DNA of 19,731 nt from QNZT01 sp964651755 (lineage in GTDB: Bacteria > Campylobacterota > Campylobacteria > Campylobacterales > QNZT01). The position numbers were made by a program, and so were the translations under genes. Numbering within the stretch: position 1 is the stretch's first letter; every line of letters starts with the position of its first letter. The notes below the pieces were generated by a model. That model was not told the DNA's origin and did not search any database. It worked only from the letters and a program-made list of their open reading frames with translations. Positions 1-6,947 of the stretch are shown here, piece after piece. The stretch is from NCBI GenBank assembly GCA_964651755.1, contig CAZYZD010000035.1:1-19731 (forward strand), in the 5' to 3' direction.

Positions 1-122
1 CATTGACCATTCCACTGGCAGTCGCCGGATATGTGATACCTTTGGTAGCAGCGCTTTCGATGTCTTTAAGCTCACTGCTGGTTGTTGCCAATGCAATACG
101 CATTAAACGGGTATTTAAATAA
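1..122 (+). CDS. ccoI: C-terminal end of a copper-transporting P-type ATPase (probably CcoI), partial
   Basis: Only the last 39 residues are present, read in the frame starting at base 3 and ending at TAA 120-122. They form a hydrophobic segment, including IPLVAALSMSLSSLLVVANA, followed by a short basic tail (RIKRVFK). This is the usual last transmembrane helix of P1B heavy-metal ATPases, where the conserved Met-Ser-x-Ser-Ser stretch lies in the final helices. The ccoS gene begins 16 bases downstream, and the ccoI-ccoS pair is a known arrangement in which CcoI exports copper across the inner membrane for cbb3 cytochrome oxidase maturation. The family call is from sequence. The specific name ccoI is inferred from the neighbour; a general CopA-type exporter is the alternative. 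Confidence 0.75.
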   Translation, partial: LTIPLAVAGYVIPLVAALSMSLSSLLVVANAIRIKRVFK

Positions 123-138
123 GGGGAGGATAGATAAT

Positions 139-369
139 ATGGATAGCAATATTTTGACACTGATGCTGGGAATTTCTACATTTTTGGGGGCACTGGGACT
201 CGGTGCACTGCTTTGGGGGTTGAAAACCGGGCAATTCGATGACCAGAAACGATTTCTGGACAGTGTGCATTATGACAATGAAGATGATCTCAATGATGCA
301 GTTCAGATGGAGAAAAAGCGTCTTGAAGCTAAGAAAAAAAGAGAAAAAGAGTATAGACCACCTGATTGA
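139..369 (+). CDS. ccoS: CcoS, cbb3-type cytochrome oxidase assembly protein
   Basis: A 76-residue protein with one N-terminal transmembrane helix (about residues 4-27, containing GALGLGALLWGLKTGQFDD) and a charged, lysine-rich cytoplasmic tail. The run W-x-L-K-x-G-Q-F-D-D at the membrane exit is the hallmark of CcoS. The family is needed for inserting cofactors (haem and copper) into cbb3 oxidase, the high-affinity terminal oxidase used at low oxygen. The ATG at 139 is preferred to the upstream in-frame ATG at 82 because AAGGGGAGG (121-129) sits at a good distance before it and residue 1 then matches the family. It follows the probable ccoI by 16 bases, so the two are likely co-transcribed. 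Confidence 0.9.
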   Translation: MDSNILTLMLGISTFLGALGLGALLWGLKTGQFDDQKRFLDSVHYDNEDDLNDAVQMEKKRLEAKKKREKEYRPPD

Positions 370-466
370 AAACGCAATAACTTTTTATTTGGATAAATTT
401 TTTTTAACAGAGGCTTAATTTTACAAAATTAAAAATATAAAATAAATAGTTTTAAATCAATATCTA

Positions 467-472
467 TATAAT
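467..472 (+). promoter_or_regulatory. Candidate -10 element for the TPR-gmhB operon
   Basis: A perfect TATAAT lies in the very AT-rich 169-base gap between ccoS and the TPR gene, about 65 bases before the start codon. No good -35 is visible, which is normal for sigma70 promoters in Campylobacterota. Nothing else stands out in this gap: the T-run at 398-406 has no convincing hairpin before it. Confidence 0.45.
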
Positions 473-538
473 GTCCGTATGCGAAGAAAATTAGATACAA
501 AAAGTTTACTAAAAGAGAAAAAGGGAATAGAAATTTAA

Positions 539-1273
539 ATGAAAACTGTCAAAATACTCTTTTTACTGTCCGTTTTTCTCTTTTCCGGGCTTTATGCGAA
601 GAGTTTTCCTGTTTGTAAAGAGTTTTACTATATCAATGAAAATAAGACGGGAGAAAAGTCTACTTTTCTGGAAAAAATTCTCAAAGAGAATCCTGAAAAT
701 GTAGAGTGTATGCTGAAACTAGCTTCCTTATATCTGCGTACCAACCGTGTATCACAGGCGTTTGATTTAATCCGCAGAGCATATACGATTGATCCTGAGT
801 TTGTAGAACGTCAGAATATCTCAAAAATTCTTGATCTTGCACTTCGACTAAGCCGCTTGGGAGAGCTTGCCCATAAAAATAAAGATCCTGAGTTATACAA
901 TGAACTTGGAGATACCTATTATGAAGTAGGTATTTTTGACGAAGCTGCACATGCATATGAGAAAAGTATAGCTTTAGATGAAAAACAGCCCAAGATTAAA
1001 ACCCTTCTGGCATTATCATATGCTAACCTGGGGCAGTATATCAAGAGTGAAAAAGTGTTGCGCAGACTGGTTGAAGCAGAACCATATAACTTTTATGCCA
1101 ACTATTATCTTGGGAAAGTCTTGAAAAATGGGCTTGATCAGCCAAAAGAGGGTAATATTTATCTGCGTATGGCTTCATATATCCTTAATCATACCGATAT
1201 AAAGTTAGAAAAAGAGGGTGAAAAAGAATTCCTGAGAAAAGATTTGCAAGATGAACTTAGAGGTAACGAATAA
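539..1273 (+). CDS. Exported tetratricopeptide-repeat (TPR) protein
   Basis: 244 residues. Residues 1-20 form a signal peptide (basic start, hydrophobic core, LYA before the likely cut). The mature part is alpha-helical with about three TPR units: residues 52-87 (ECMLKLASLYLRTNRVSQAF), 117-150 (YNELGDTYYEVGIFDEAAHAYEKSIAL) and 151-184 (KTLLALSYANLGQYIKSEKVL). TPR proteins act as protein-binding scaffolds; being exported, this one probably works in the periplasm or at the envelope. The specific partner cannot be read from sequence. Its 3' end overlaps the gmhB start by 23 bases, so the two are co-translated, which could link it to lipopolysaccharide or envelope assembly, but that is only a contextual guess. 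Start chosen for the signal peptide; AAGGGA at 521-526 is a plausible ribosome site. Confidence 0.85.
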   Translation: MKTVKILFLLSVFLFSGLYAKSFPVCKEFYYINENKTGEKSTFLEKILKENPENVECMLKLASLYLRTNRVSQAFDLIRRAYTIDPEFVERQNISKILDLALRLSRLGELAHKNKDPELYNELGDTYYEVGIFDEAAHAYEKSIALDEKQPKIKTLLALSYANLGQYIKSEKVLRRLVEAEPYNFYANYYLGKVLKNGLDQPKEGNIYLRMASYILNHTDIKLEKEGEKEFLRKDLQDELRGNE

Positions 1274-1802
1274 AGCTATTTTCCTTGATCGTGACGGTGT
1301 GATCAACGTAGACAAACAGTATGTCAGTAAAATAGAAGATTTTGAATTCAAAGATGGTATTTTCAATCTGCTGCATTCTTTGCAGGAGATGGGGTATATT
1401 TTGATTATTGTCACTAATCAGTCCGGTATCGGAAGAGGTTATTATTCCCTTGAAGATTTTGAGAAGCTGACACAGTGGAAACTTGATCAGCTTGCACAAA
1501 AAGGTATTAAAATCCATAAAGTCTACTATTGTCCGCATGCACCTGAGTTAAAGTGTGACTGTCGCAAACCTTCACCCAAAATGCTGCTTGAAGCACAAAA
1601 AAGTTTCAATATCGATATGAAACGCTCTTGGATGATCGGTGACAAAAAGAGTGATATTGAAGCCGGTAAAAATGCAGGAGTAGGGAAAACTGTTTTGATT
1701 GGCTGCCAGGAGGTAGAAGATACCCATGGTGCAGATTTTTTTATTCAGAATGTAGAAGAGTTGAAGGAGTTGGTCAGGAGATATGAAGAAGAACTCTCCT
1801 GA
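1251..1802 (+). CDS. gmhB: D-glycero-D-manno-heptose 1,7-bisphosphate 7-phosphatase (GmhB)
   Basis: 183 residues of the HAD superfamily. It removes the 7-phosphate from heptose bisphosphate during ADP-heptose synthesis for the lipopolysaccharide inner core. Motif I is FLDRDGVIN with nucleophile Asp13 and acid/base Asp15. Motif II is T55-N-Q-S-G-I-G-R-G. The third motif is MIGDKKSD with the metal-binding Asp131 and Asp135. The family's structural zinc site is visible as Cys94-x-His96 ... Cys102-x-Cys104, with a loop several residues shorter than in the E. coli enzyme. It starts inside the TPR gene and ends 18 bases before the convergent OmpA-like gene, with no clear terminator between them. 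The related HisB phosphatase domain is excluded by the heptose-type zinc loop and the stand-alone length. Confidence 0.92.
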   Translation: MNLEVTNKAIFLDRDGVINVDKQYVSKIEDFEFKDGIFNLLHSLQEMGYILIIVTNQSGIGRGYYSLEDFEKLTQWKLDQLAQKGIKIHKVYYCPHAPELKCDCRKPSPKMLLEAQKSFNIDMKRSWMIGDKKSDIEAGKNAGVGKTVLIGCQEVEDTHGADFFIQNVEELKELVRRYEEELS

Positions 1803-1820
1803 TCGACTCTTTTTTATAAA

Positions 1821-2537
1821 TCAGATACACTGATCTACAATAACCTCTCTGTTTGGATAGAGATAAATCTCTACTCTTCTGTTGAGTGCCATATTTTCAG
1901 GAGTTGTATTTGGTACAACCGGTTTTGCATACGAACACCCTTTTTCATAGATAGGATTTGGAATACCACTGCTGATAAGCATATTTGCTACGGTTCTGGC
2001 ACGTTTTTTGGAGAGTGTTTGATTGTAGCCGAATGATCCTCTGTTGTCTGTATGTCCAACTACCTGGATAATAGTCTGCGGATAGTTTTTCAGAACAGAA
2101 GTCAGTTTCTGGATTTTGTAGCGTGCTGTTGAAGTCGGTTGCGCCGAATTTGTCGGGAACATCATCTTGTCACGGAATGTAATTTTAACATATCTGTCTG
2201 TTTTGGTAACGATAATATCTTCATCGCTTGTTGCTTCTGCATTCGGAGAAGTGTTGACCTGTGTTTCAAGTGATTTTGCAACTTCTGCTGCCTGTTTGTC
2301 CATATTGTATCCGATGGCACCGCCAAGTGCTGCACCAGCCGTTGCACCGATAACAGTACCTTTTGTATCTTTACCGATAATATTTCCCAATATAGCGCCT
2401 GCAGCTGCACCGATTGCAACACCTTTTTGTGTATTATCTCCCACAGTTGTTTGCTGCGGCATTTGTGCACATCCTGTAAAAAGTGCTGTTGCCAGTAAAG
2501 CGGCAGTTGTTGTTTTCATAATCTTGTCTGTTTTCAT
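1821..2537 (-). CDS. OmpA-domain lipoprotein with glycine-zipper segment (YiaD-like)
   Basis: 238 residues. A lipoprotein signal ends in A-L-F-T-G-Cys23, so the mature protein should be lipid-anchored. Residues about 38-78 are a glycine zipper (GAAAGAILGNIIG, then GATAGAALGGAIG), as in YiaD and Pal-like proteins with a small membrane-embedded hairpin. Residues 115-228 are an OmpA C-terminal domain that binds peptidoglycan: GHTDNRG (161-167), the conserved Asn172, LSKKRA (175-180) and NRRVEIYL (219-226). Asp164 and Arg179 correspond to the pair known to contact diaminopimelate. The start at 2537 has GGGAGG about 8 bases upstream and is preferred to Met7. A related gene lies just upstream on the same strand. 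Confidence 0.88.
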   Translation of the reverse strand: MKTDKIMKTTTAALLATALFTGCAQMPQQTTVGDNTQKGVAIGAAAGAILGNIIGKDTKGTVIGATAGAALGGAIGYNMDKQAAEVAKSLETQVNTSPNAEATSDEDIIVTKTDRYVKITFRDKMMFPTNSAQPTSTARYKIQKLTSVLKNYPQTIIQVVGHTDNRGSFGYNQTLSKKRARTVANMLISSGIPNPIYEKGCSYAKPVVPNTTPENMALNRRVEIYLYPNREVIVDQCI

Positions 2538-2567
2538 TATTGTTTCCTCCCAAGTATATTTAATTTG

Positions 2568-2573
2568 ATTATA
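2568..2573 (-). promoter_or_regulatory. Extended -10 promoter of the OmpA-like lipoprotein gene
   Basis: On the minus strand the sequence reads TG-A-TATAAT, a perfect extended -10, about 31 bases before the ATG at 2537 and followed by a strong GGGAGG ribosome site. It suggests the 1821-2537 gene has its own promoter rather than relying on the upstream paralogue. Confidence 0.6.
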
Positions 2574-2606
2574 TCATAAAAATTGTGTAAGAATGTGAAA
2601 TATTTT

Positions 2607-3239
2607 TTATCTGCATTTTGTAATCAAGTCATCTTTGCTGGTATAAATGAAAAGTGCGATACGTCTGTTTTTTGCACTGCAGAGCATATGTGGTTTTTCA
2701 AGGTTACACTTTTTACGGGGAATAAGATCACTGCACCCTTTTGCAAGAATATCCTGTTTTAAACCACTGTTATATAAGAATTCAGCTACAGAAATAGCGC
2801 GTAAATCGGCATAATGCTGCATCTCTTTCTCTGTTCCCTCATCGTAGGCATGTCCGATAACCTGGATAATAATATCCGGATATTTTTGTAGCACAGGAAT
2901 GATTTTTTTCAGGTAGTTTGTTGTTTCAAGATTGAGGTTTGAATCTGTACGGACAAACATAGTTGGAAGATTGAAACTTATTTTGAGATATTTGTCGGTT
3001 AAAAAAAGAGCAACACTCTTTTCACTTTCCGGCTGTATAGTTTTTCCACTGCTAAGAGAGGCATTGGTTTCATGTTGAATCAGATTTGCAATTTCAACTA
3101 AAATTTTATTATCTATTTTAGCTGCTTTGTTTTTTTTCCCTAAAAAAGTGATGCTATTAATATAACTGGAGGTTTTGCTTGTGCAACCTGTAAAAAGTAC
3201 TATTAAAATGGATATAAAAATTGGGTGATAATATTTCAT
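2607..3239 (-). CDS. Divergent OmpA-like lipoprotein, paralogue of the downstream gene
   Basis: 210 residues from the ATG at 3239. The signal ends in V-L-F-T-G-Cys19, the same lipobox as its neighbour. Residues 75-200 align with the neighbour's OmpA domain (ALFLTDKYLKISFNLPTMF; YPDIIIQVIGH; KGCSD; NRRIALFIY). It lacks the glycine zipper, having instead a short variable linker. In the binding loop GHTDNRG is replaced by GHAYDEG (129-135), so the diaminopimelate-binding Asp is Tyr132, while the Arg of RA is kept (Arg147). Extra cysteines appear near the C-terminus (Cys178, Cys187). An ATG at 3248 (three residues longer) is equally possible because AGCAGG precedes it closely. The frame stays open to 3398, but the extra residues do not look like a signal sequence and overlap the ffh start. 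Confidence 0.8.
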   Translation of the reverse strand: MKYYHPIFISILIVLFTGCTSKTSSYINSITFLGKKNKAAKIDNKILVEIANLIQHETNASLSSGKTIQPESEKSVALFLTDKYLKISFNLPTMFVRTDSNLNLETTNYLKKIIPVLQKYPDIIIQVIGHAYDEGTEKEMQHYADLRAISVAEFLYNSGLKQDILAKGCSDLIPRKKCNLEKPHMLCSAKNRRIALFIYTSKDDLITKCR

Positions 3240-3311
3240 AGGCGCCATTATACCTGCTGTTTGCCTATGGTATCCTTGTAAATCAAAAGTAGTTCGAGCT
3301 GTGCTAAAGCT

Positions 3312-3341
3312 ATTATAATGTAAAATACCAACCATTATAAT
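3312..3341. promoter_or_regulatory. Two ATTATAAT boxes between the OmpA-like gene and ffh
   Basis: The octamer ATTATAAT occurs at 3312-3319 and again at 3334-3341, 22 bases apart (two helix turns). Each contains TATAAT on the plus strand and also on the minus strand, so either could serve ffh (+) or the divergent lipoprotein gene (-). The second copy sits about 33 bases before the ffh GTG. No -35 is recognisable. Confidence 0.45.
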
Positions 3342-3373
3342 CAACCTATTATTTAGAGTACAGGAGAATCTTC

Positions 3374-4717
3374 GTGTTCGAAGCCTTATCAGATTCATTT
3401 AAATCTGCGATCAATAAAATTCGTTTTGCAGATGATGAAAAATCACTTAAAAAAGCACTCGATACCCTTAAAAAATCGCTTTTAAAAGCAGATGTACACC
3501 ATAAGGTAGTGCGTGACCTAGTTAAAACTGTTGAACTTGAAACCAAGAGAAAGGGGATTGGGAAAGAGAGTTTTTTACTTGCTTTGAAAAATGCTTTAAC
3601 CGATACCCTTACCGCTCCGGGCAACCAGGGATTTGTTTTCGCTTCCAAACCGCCGACAATTGCCTTGATGTGTGGTCTTCAGGGTAGTGGTAAGACGACT
3701 ACAACTGTTAAACTCGCCAACTTTTTAAAACAGAAAAAGAAAAAAGTTTTGGTTGCTGCTTGTGACTTGCAGAGACTCGCGGCAGTTGAACAGTTGAAGC
3801 AGCTTTGTGAACAAAATGAGATTGATCTATTTTTTGAAGAGGATGAAAAAAATCCTGTCAAAATTGCCAAAGATGCTCTTAAACGTGCCAAAGAAGGACT
3901 TTATGATGTATTGCTCGTCGATACAGCCGGTCGTCTGGCAATCGATGAAGAGTTGATGTCAGAACTCAAGTCAGTCAAAGAAGCGCTGAATCCTCATGAA
4001 GTATTTTATGTAGCAGATTCACTCACCGGGCAGGATGCTGTGCGTACAGCTGCAACATTTCATGACAATATGCATATTACCGGTGTGATTTTAACCAAGT
4101 ATGACGGCGACAGTAAAGGTGGTGTTGCATTGGGTATTGCCAAACAGATTGGCATACCGCTTCGTTTCATAGGTACAGGTGAAAAGATTCCGGATATTGA
4201 GCAGTTTTTACCGGATCGTATTGTCAGTCGTCTGATGGGCGAAGGTGACCTTCTGACACTGGCGGAAAAGACTTCCGATATTATCGATGAAAAGAAGGCA
4301 AAAAAGCTTACTTCAAAAATCAAGAAGGGACAGTTCAACTTTAATGATTTTATCGATCAGCTGGAGAGCATGAAGAAGCTGGGAAGTATGAAGTCGTTGC
4401 TGGGGATGATTCCGGGAATGTCCGGTATGGCTAGCAAGATTCAGGATATGGATCTGGAAAACTCCAAAGAGATTAAACATATTAAAGCGATGATCGGCTC
4501 AATGACACCAAAAGAGCGTGAAAATCCTGCACTTTTGAACAACAGCCGAAAAAAGAGGATTGCAGCGGGTGCGGGACTTTCCCAGACGGAAGTGAACCGT
4601 TTTCTCAAACAGTTTCAGAATGCTGCCAAAATGGCAAAGAAATTTTCGGGTAAAAAAGGGATGAAAGATCTTGAAAATTTAATGGCACAGCAAAACAAAA
4701 TGCATATTCCAAGGTAA
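3374..4717 (+). CDS. ffh: Signal recognition particle GTPase Ffh
   Basis: 447 residues, the usual Ffh length. The protein binds 4.5S RNA and signal sequences and delivers ribosomes to FtsY at the inner membrane. N domain is about residues 1-90, G domain 91-295, M domain 310-447. The GTPase motifs are GLQGSGKTTT (101-110), DTAGR (183-187), TKYD (241-244, usually TKLD) and GTGEK. The motif usually written DxYRPAA is DLQRLAA (131-137), which I believe is normal in this phylum. The M domain is methionine-rich (SMKKLGSMKSLLGMIPGMSGM) with the RNA-binding SRKKRIAAGAG stretch. The start is GTG at 3374 with AGGAG at 3362-3366, seven bases away. It is upstream of rpsP but separated by a 113-base gap with its own promoter-like box. 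Confidence 0.96.
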   Translation: MFEALSDSFKSAINKIRFADDEKSLKKALDTLKKSLLKADVHHKVVRDLVKTVELETKRKGIGKESFLLALKNALTDTLTAPGNQGFVFASKPPTIALMCGLQGSGKTTTTVKLANFLKQKKKKVLVAACDLQRLAAVEQLKQLCEQNEIDLFFEEDEKNPVKIAKDALKRAKEGLYDVLLVDTAGRLAIDEELMSELKSVKEALNPHEVFYVADSLTGQDAVRTAATFHDNMHITGVILTKYDGDSKGGVALGIAKQIGIPLRFIGTGEKIPDIEQFLPDRIVSRLMGEGDLLTLAEKTSDIIDEKKAKKLTSKIKKGQFNFNDFIDQLESMKKLGSMKSLLGMIPGMSGMASKIQDMDLENSKEIKHIKAMIGSMTPKERENPALLNNSRKKRIAAGAGLSQTEVNRFLKQFQNAAKMAKKFSGKKGMKDLENLMAQQNKMHIPR

Positions 4718-4734
4718 AAAAAAGGAAAAGTGGG

Positions 4735-4740
4735 TATAAT
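4735..4740 (+). promoter_or_regulatory. Candidate -10 element for the rpsP operon
   Basis: A perfect TATAAT 18 bases after the ffh stop. Transcription from here would begin near 4747 and give a leader of about 84 bases that contains the hairpin at 4756-4796. No -35 consensus is seen. Confidence 0.5.
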
Positions 4741-4755
4741 ACCGCGCTTAATAGT

Positions 4756-4796
4756 ACGGCTTAGCAGTCTTAAATCGTTTAAAAGTGCTAAGCCGT
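4756..4796 (+). promoter_or_regulatory. Long hairpin in the rpsP leader
   Basis: The arms ACGGCTTAGCA (4756-4766) and TGCTAAGCCGT (4786-4796) are perfect 11-bp inverted repeats. Inside them a second stem, TTAAA (4770-4774) with TTTAA (4778-4782), closes a three-base loop, leaving a small internal bulge. It is not followed by a T-run (the next bases are TTCATGAAAT), so it does not look like a normal ffh terminator. It ends 24 bases before AGGAG of rpsP. It may be a leader structure that controls the ribosomal protein operon, or an RNA-processing or stability element. Confidence 0.6.
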
Positions 4797-4830
4797 TTCA
4801 TGAAATAAAGATATAACATTAGGAGAATTT

Positions 4831-5058
4831 ATGGCAACAGTTATCAGACTTACAAGAATGGGTAGAAAGAAAAAACCTTTTTACAGAATCGTAGTGACAG
4901 ACAGCAGAAAAAGAAGAGATGGTGGTTGGATCGAGTCTATCGGTTATTATAATCCTTTGACTGAACCTGAAACAATCAAGTTCGACAAAGAGAGACTGGA
5001 CTACTGGAAAAGTGTCGGTGCGAAAATGAGCGACAGAGTAGCGCGCATTACGAAGTAA
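4831..5058 (+). CDS. rpsP: 30S ribosomal protein S16
   Basis: 75 residues, within the family's size. Begins MATVIRLTRMGRKKKPFYRI and continues with the conserved VVTDSR-RDG--IE-IGYYNP stretch. S16 binds 16S rRNA in the 30S body and is needed for early assembly. AGGAG at 4821-4825 lies five bases before the ATG. First gene of the rpsP-khpA-rimM-trmD-rplS operon; khpA starts two bases after its stop. Confidence 0.97.
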   Translation: MATVIRLTRMGRKKKPFYRIVVTDSRKRRDGGWIESIGYYNPLTEPETIKFDKERLDYWKSVGAKMSDRVARITK

Positions 5059-5060
5059 CA

Positions 5061-5306
5061 ATGGCTGACAAATTTATCTACACTTTCGCGACGCTGATTG
5101 CGAGTAAACCTGATGAAATCAAGGTTGAGCGAAAAGATGTAGATGAAACATTTTCGGAAATTACCGTCATTGCGGATAAAAGCGATACCGGAAAACTGAT
5201 TGGCAAAGAGGGAAAGATGATTTCCGCTTTGAAATCGGTGATTTCAGGCTGCAAAGCCAAAGAGAACAGATCGTACCGCATTGTCATCAAATCTCATGAA
5301 GAGTGA
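5061..5306 (+). CDS. khpA: KH-domain RNA-binding protein KhpA
   Basis: 81 residues holding one type II KH domain. The RNA-binding GxxG loop is I-G48-K-E-G51-K inside GKLIGKEGKMISALK. Members of this small family (YlqC/KhpA) bind RNA, in several bacteria together with KhpB, and affect cell size, cell division or sRNA stability. The position between rpsP and rimM is conserved across many bacteria and supports the call. No KhpB partner gene lies in this window. The end overlaps the rimM start by 11 bases. Confidence 0.9.
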   Translation: MADKFIYTFATLIASKPDEIKVERKDVDETFSEITVIADKSDTGKLIGKEGKMISALKSVISGCKAKENRSYRIVIKSHEE

Positions 5307-5829
5307 TGAAAAGATACATATTGCCACAATCGGCAAATGTGTCGGTCTTCGTGGTGATTTGAAACTTCACCTGCATACGGATTTTCCCCAGCAGTTTACG
5401 ACTGGGAAAAGTTTTGTTACTGATAAAAATACCCAACTTACGATTCATACTTACAATCCCGAAACCTCGCTTATTCAATTTGTCGGTTATGGTGATCGCA
5501 CTGCTGCAAGTAAACTGACCAATCAAAAACTTTTTACAACTAAAAGCAGAAGTAAAGAGGAGTGTGGACTCAAAGAGGGGGAATATTTTTGGTTCGATTT
5601 AGTCGGGGCAGTTGTAAAAGAGGGTGATTTGGTACTGGGTAAAGTTGATGAGATCGACCGTATTGTCAATACGGACTATTTGATTGTCAGGACAGATGCA
5701 AAACTTGTGGAAAAAGGTTTGTCAAAGAAGTTTTACATTCCCTATATTCCAAAATATATTGACCATTTTGACGAAGTTTCCAAAACTGTATTGACAGAGG
5801 GTGCTTACGATATTTTAGAGGCGAGTTAG
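5296..5829 (+). CDS. rimM: Ribosome maturation factor RimM
   Basis: 177 residues from the ATG at 5296. The N-terminal RimM beta-barrel begins IHIATIGKCVGLRGDLKLH (the family's G-x-x-G-x-x-G-x-v/l start). The C-terminal PRC barrel begins at about residue 90 (EYFWFDLVGAVV) and ends with KFYIPYIPKYIDHFD, close to the family's usual ending. RimM binds S19 and helps mature the 30S head. An in-frame TTG at 5281 would add five residues but has no ribosome site and is not favoured. It overlaps khpA by 11 bases and its TAG shares one base with the trmD GTG (TAGTG), so translation is coupled. Confidence 0.93.
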   Translation: MKSDEKIHIATIGKCVGLRGDLKLHLHTDFPQQFTTGKSFVTDKNTQLTIHTYNPETSLIQFVGYGDRTAASKLTNQKLFTTKSRSKEECGLKEGEYFWFDLVGAVVKEGDLVLGKVDEIDRIVNTDYLIVRTDAKLVEKGLSKKFYIPYIPKYIDHFDEVSKTVLTEGAYDILEAS

Positions 5830-6536
5830 TGCGTTTTTCTTTTGTTACACTCTTTCCACAGTTGATAGCGCCCTATTTTGAAGCATCAATTTTGAAACGG
5901 GCAGTGGAAAAGGGATTGATAGAGACGGATTACTACAATCCAAGAGAATATACCACAAACAAACATCTCAAAGTAGATGCCCCTCAGGCAGGCGGCGGTG
6001 CAGGGCAGGTAATGTTCCCGCAGCCTCTGGATGATCTTCTTACTGAAATCAGACGAAAGAGCAGTGATGCCTGGATTCTCTTTCCTTTGCCTGCTGCAAA
6101 ACCTTTTAAACAGATTGATGCCAAACGGCTGGCGTCAAAGAGACATATTGTTTTTGTGAGTGGAAGGTATGAAGGTATTGATGAGAGAATTATTGAAAAG
6201 TATGCAGATGAAGTATTTTCAATAGGTGATTTTATTTTAACCGGAGGAGAACTTCCTTCACTGGTGATGTGTGATGCAATAAGCAGAAATATTCCCGGTG
6301 TGCTTGGAAACGAAGATTCTCTGACGGAAGAGAGCTTTGAAGATTTACTTCTGGAAGCACCAACCTTTACCAAACCCAATATTTTTGACAATTCTTCAAT
6401 CATCAAAGAATATTTAAAGGGCAATCATGGTAAAATCCACGCTCTTAAACGAGAATTGTCACTCAAAAAGACAAAATATTTTAGACCAGATCTATATGAA
6501 AAAGTGAATATCAAACATTTAGAGGATAAAAAATGA
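5829..6536 (+). CDS. trmD: tRNA (guanine-37-N1)-methyltransferase TrmD
   Basis: 235 residues, typical length. Uses S-adenosylmethionine to methylate G37 next to the anticodon, preventing +1 frameshifting. The SPOUT trefoil-knot signatures are clear: FVSGRYEGIDERIIEKYADE, then FSIGDFILTGGELPSLVMCDAISR and IPGVLGN. The N-terminus is RFSFVTLFPQLIAPYF and the loop D-A-P-Q-A-G-G-G-A-G is present. It starts with GTG, overlapping the rimM stop by one base. It ends in an ATGA overlap with rplS, the same trmD-rplS coupling seen in most bacteria. Confidence 0.96.
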   Translation: MRFSFVTLFPQLIAPYFEASILKRAVEKGLIETDYYNPREYTTNKHLKVDAPQAGGGAGQVMFPQPLDDLLTEIRRKSSDAWILFPLPAAKPFKQIDAKRLASKRHIVFVSGRYEGIDERIIEKYADEVFSIGDFILTGGELPSLVMCDAISRNIPGVLGNEDSLTEESFEDLLLEAPTFTKPNIFDNSSIIKEYLKGNHGKIHALKRELSLKKTKYFRPDLYEKVNIKHLEDKK

Positions 6537-6889
6537 GAAATAAGTATATCGACGCTTTTGAGGCGAAGCAGGTTGAAGGAAAAGAGATTCCTGATTTTAG
6601 AGCAGGTGATACATTAAGAGTTGCCGTTATCATTAAAGAGGGTGACAAAACAAGAGTTCAGAATTTCGAAGGTGTTTGTATTGCAAGACGCGGTCAGGGA
6701 ACAAGCGAGACTTTTATGGTAAGAAAAATCGGTGCAAACCAGGTTGGTGTAGAGAGAATTTTCCCACTTTACTCAGAAAGTATCGAGAGTATCAAAGTAC
6801 TCAGACGTGGTCGTGTAAGACGTGCAAAACTTTTCTATCTAAGAGAGAGACGCGGTAAAGCGGCAAGAATCAGAGAGCTTAAAAAGTAA
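6533..6889 (+). CDS. rplS: 50S ribosomal protein L19
   Basis: 118 residues. Shows the L19 signatures: IPDFRAGDTLRVAVIIKEGDK, VQNFEGVCIARRGQG-SETF-VRKI, then GVERIFPLYSESIESIKVLRRGRVRRAKLFYLRERRGKAARI. L19 lies at the interface with the 30S subunit. Last gene of the operon; its ATG overlaps the trmD stop by four bases and a hairpin terminator follows 18 bases after the stop codon. Confidence 0.98.
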   Translation: MRNKYIDAFEAKQVEGKEIPDFRAGDTLRVAVIIKEGDKTRVQNFEGVCIARRGQGTSETFMVRKIGANQVGVERIFPLYSESIESIKVLRRGRVRRAKLFYLRERRGKAARIRELKK

Positions 6890-6907
6890 GCTTCTCTTTT
6901 TCCTTTC

Positions 6908-6933
6908 AGGCAGTCAAGCTGCCTTCTTTTTTT
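6908..6933 (+). terminator. Rho-independent terminator after rplS
   Basis: AGGCAG (6908-6913) pairs with CTGCCT (6919-6924) across a five-base loop TCAAG, followed at once by TTCTTTTTTT. It ends the rpsP-rplS transcript. On the minus strand no U-run follows the stem, so it should not terminate the convergent smpB transcript. Confidence 0.88.
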
Positions 6934-6947
6934 CTATTTTTAGTTTT

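Noticed and set aside
370..538. Possible small RNA or short gene in the ccoS-TPR gap
   Set aside because: Very AT-rich with a promoter-like box but no stable hairpin, terminator or open frame.
1803..1835. Terminator between gmhB and the convergent OmpA-like gene
   Set aside because: A short ATCAG/CTGAT repeat exists, but neither strand has a T-run after the stem.
2167..2568. 133-codon hydrophobic plus-strand frame that looks like a membrane protein
   Set aside because: It is the complement of the glycine/alanine-rich zipper and signal peptide of the OmpA-like lipoprotein; apparent hydrophobicity is a by-product.
3240..3398. N-terminal extension of the second OmpA-like lipoprotein up to 3398
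   Set aside because: It would place 53 residues before the lipoprotein signal and run into the ffh start; the true signal peptide begins at 3239 (or 3248).
5984..6424. 146-codon minus-strand frame
   Set aside because: Fully antisense to the conserved SPOUT region of trmD; serine-rich shadow composition and no start signal.
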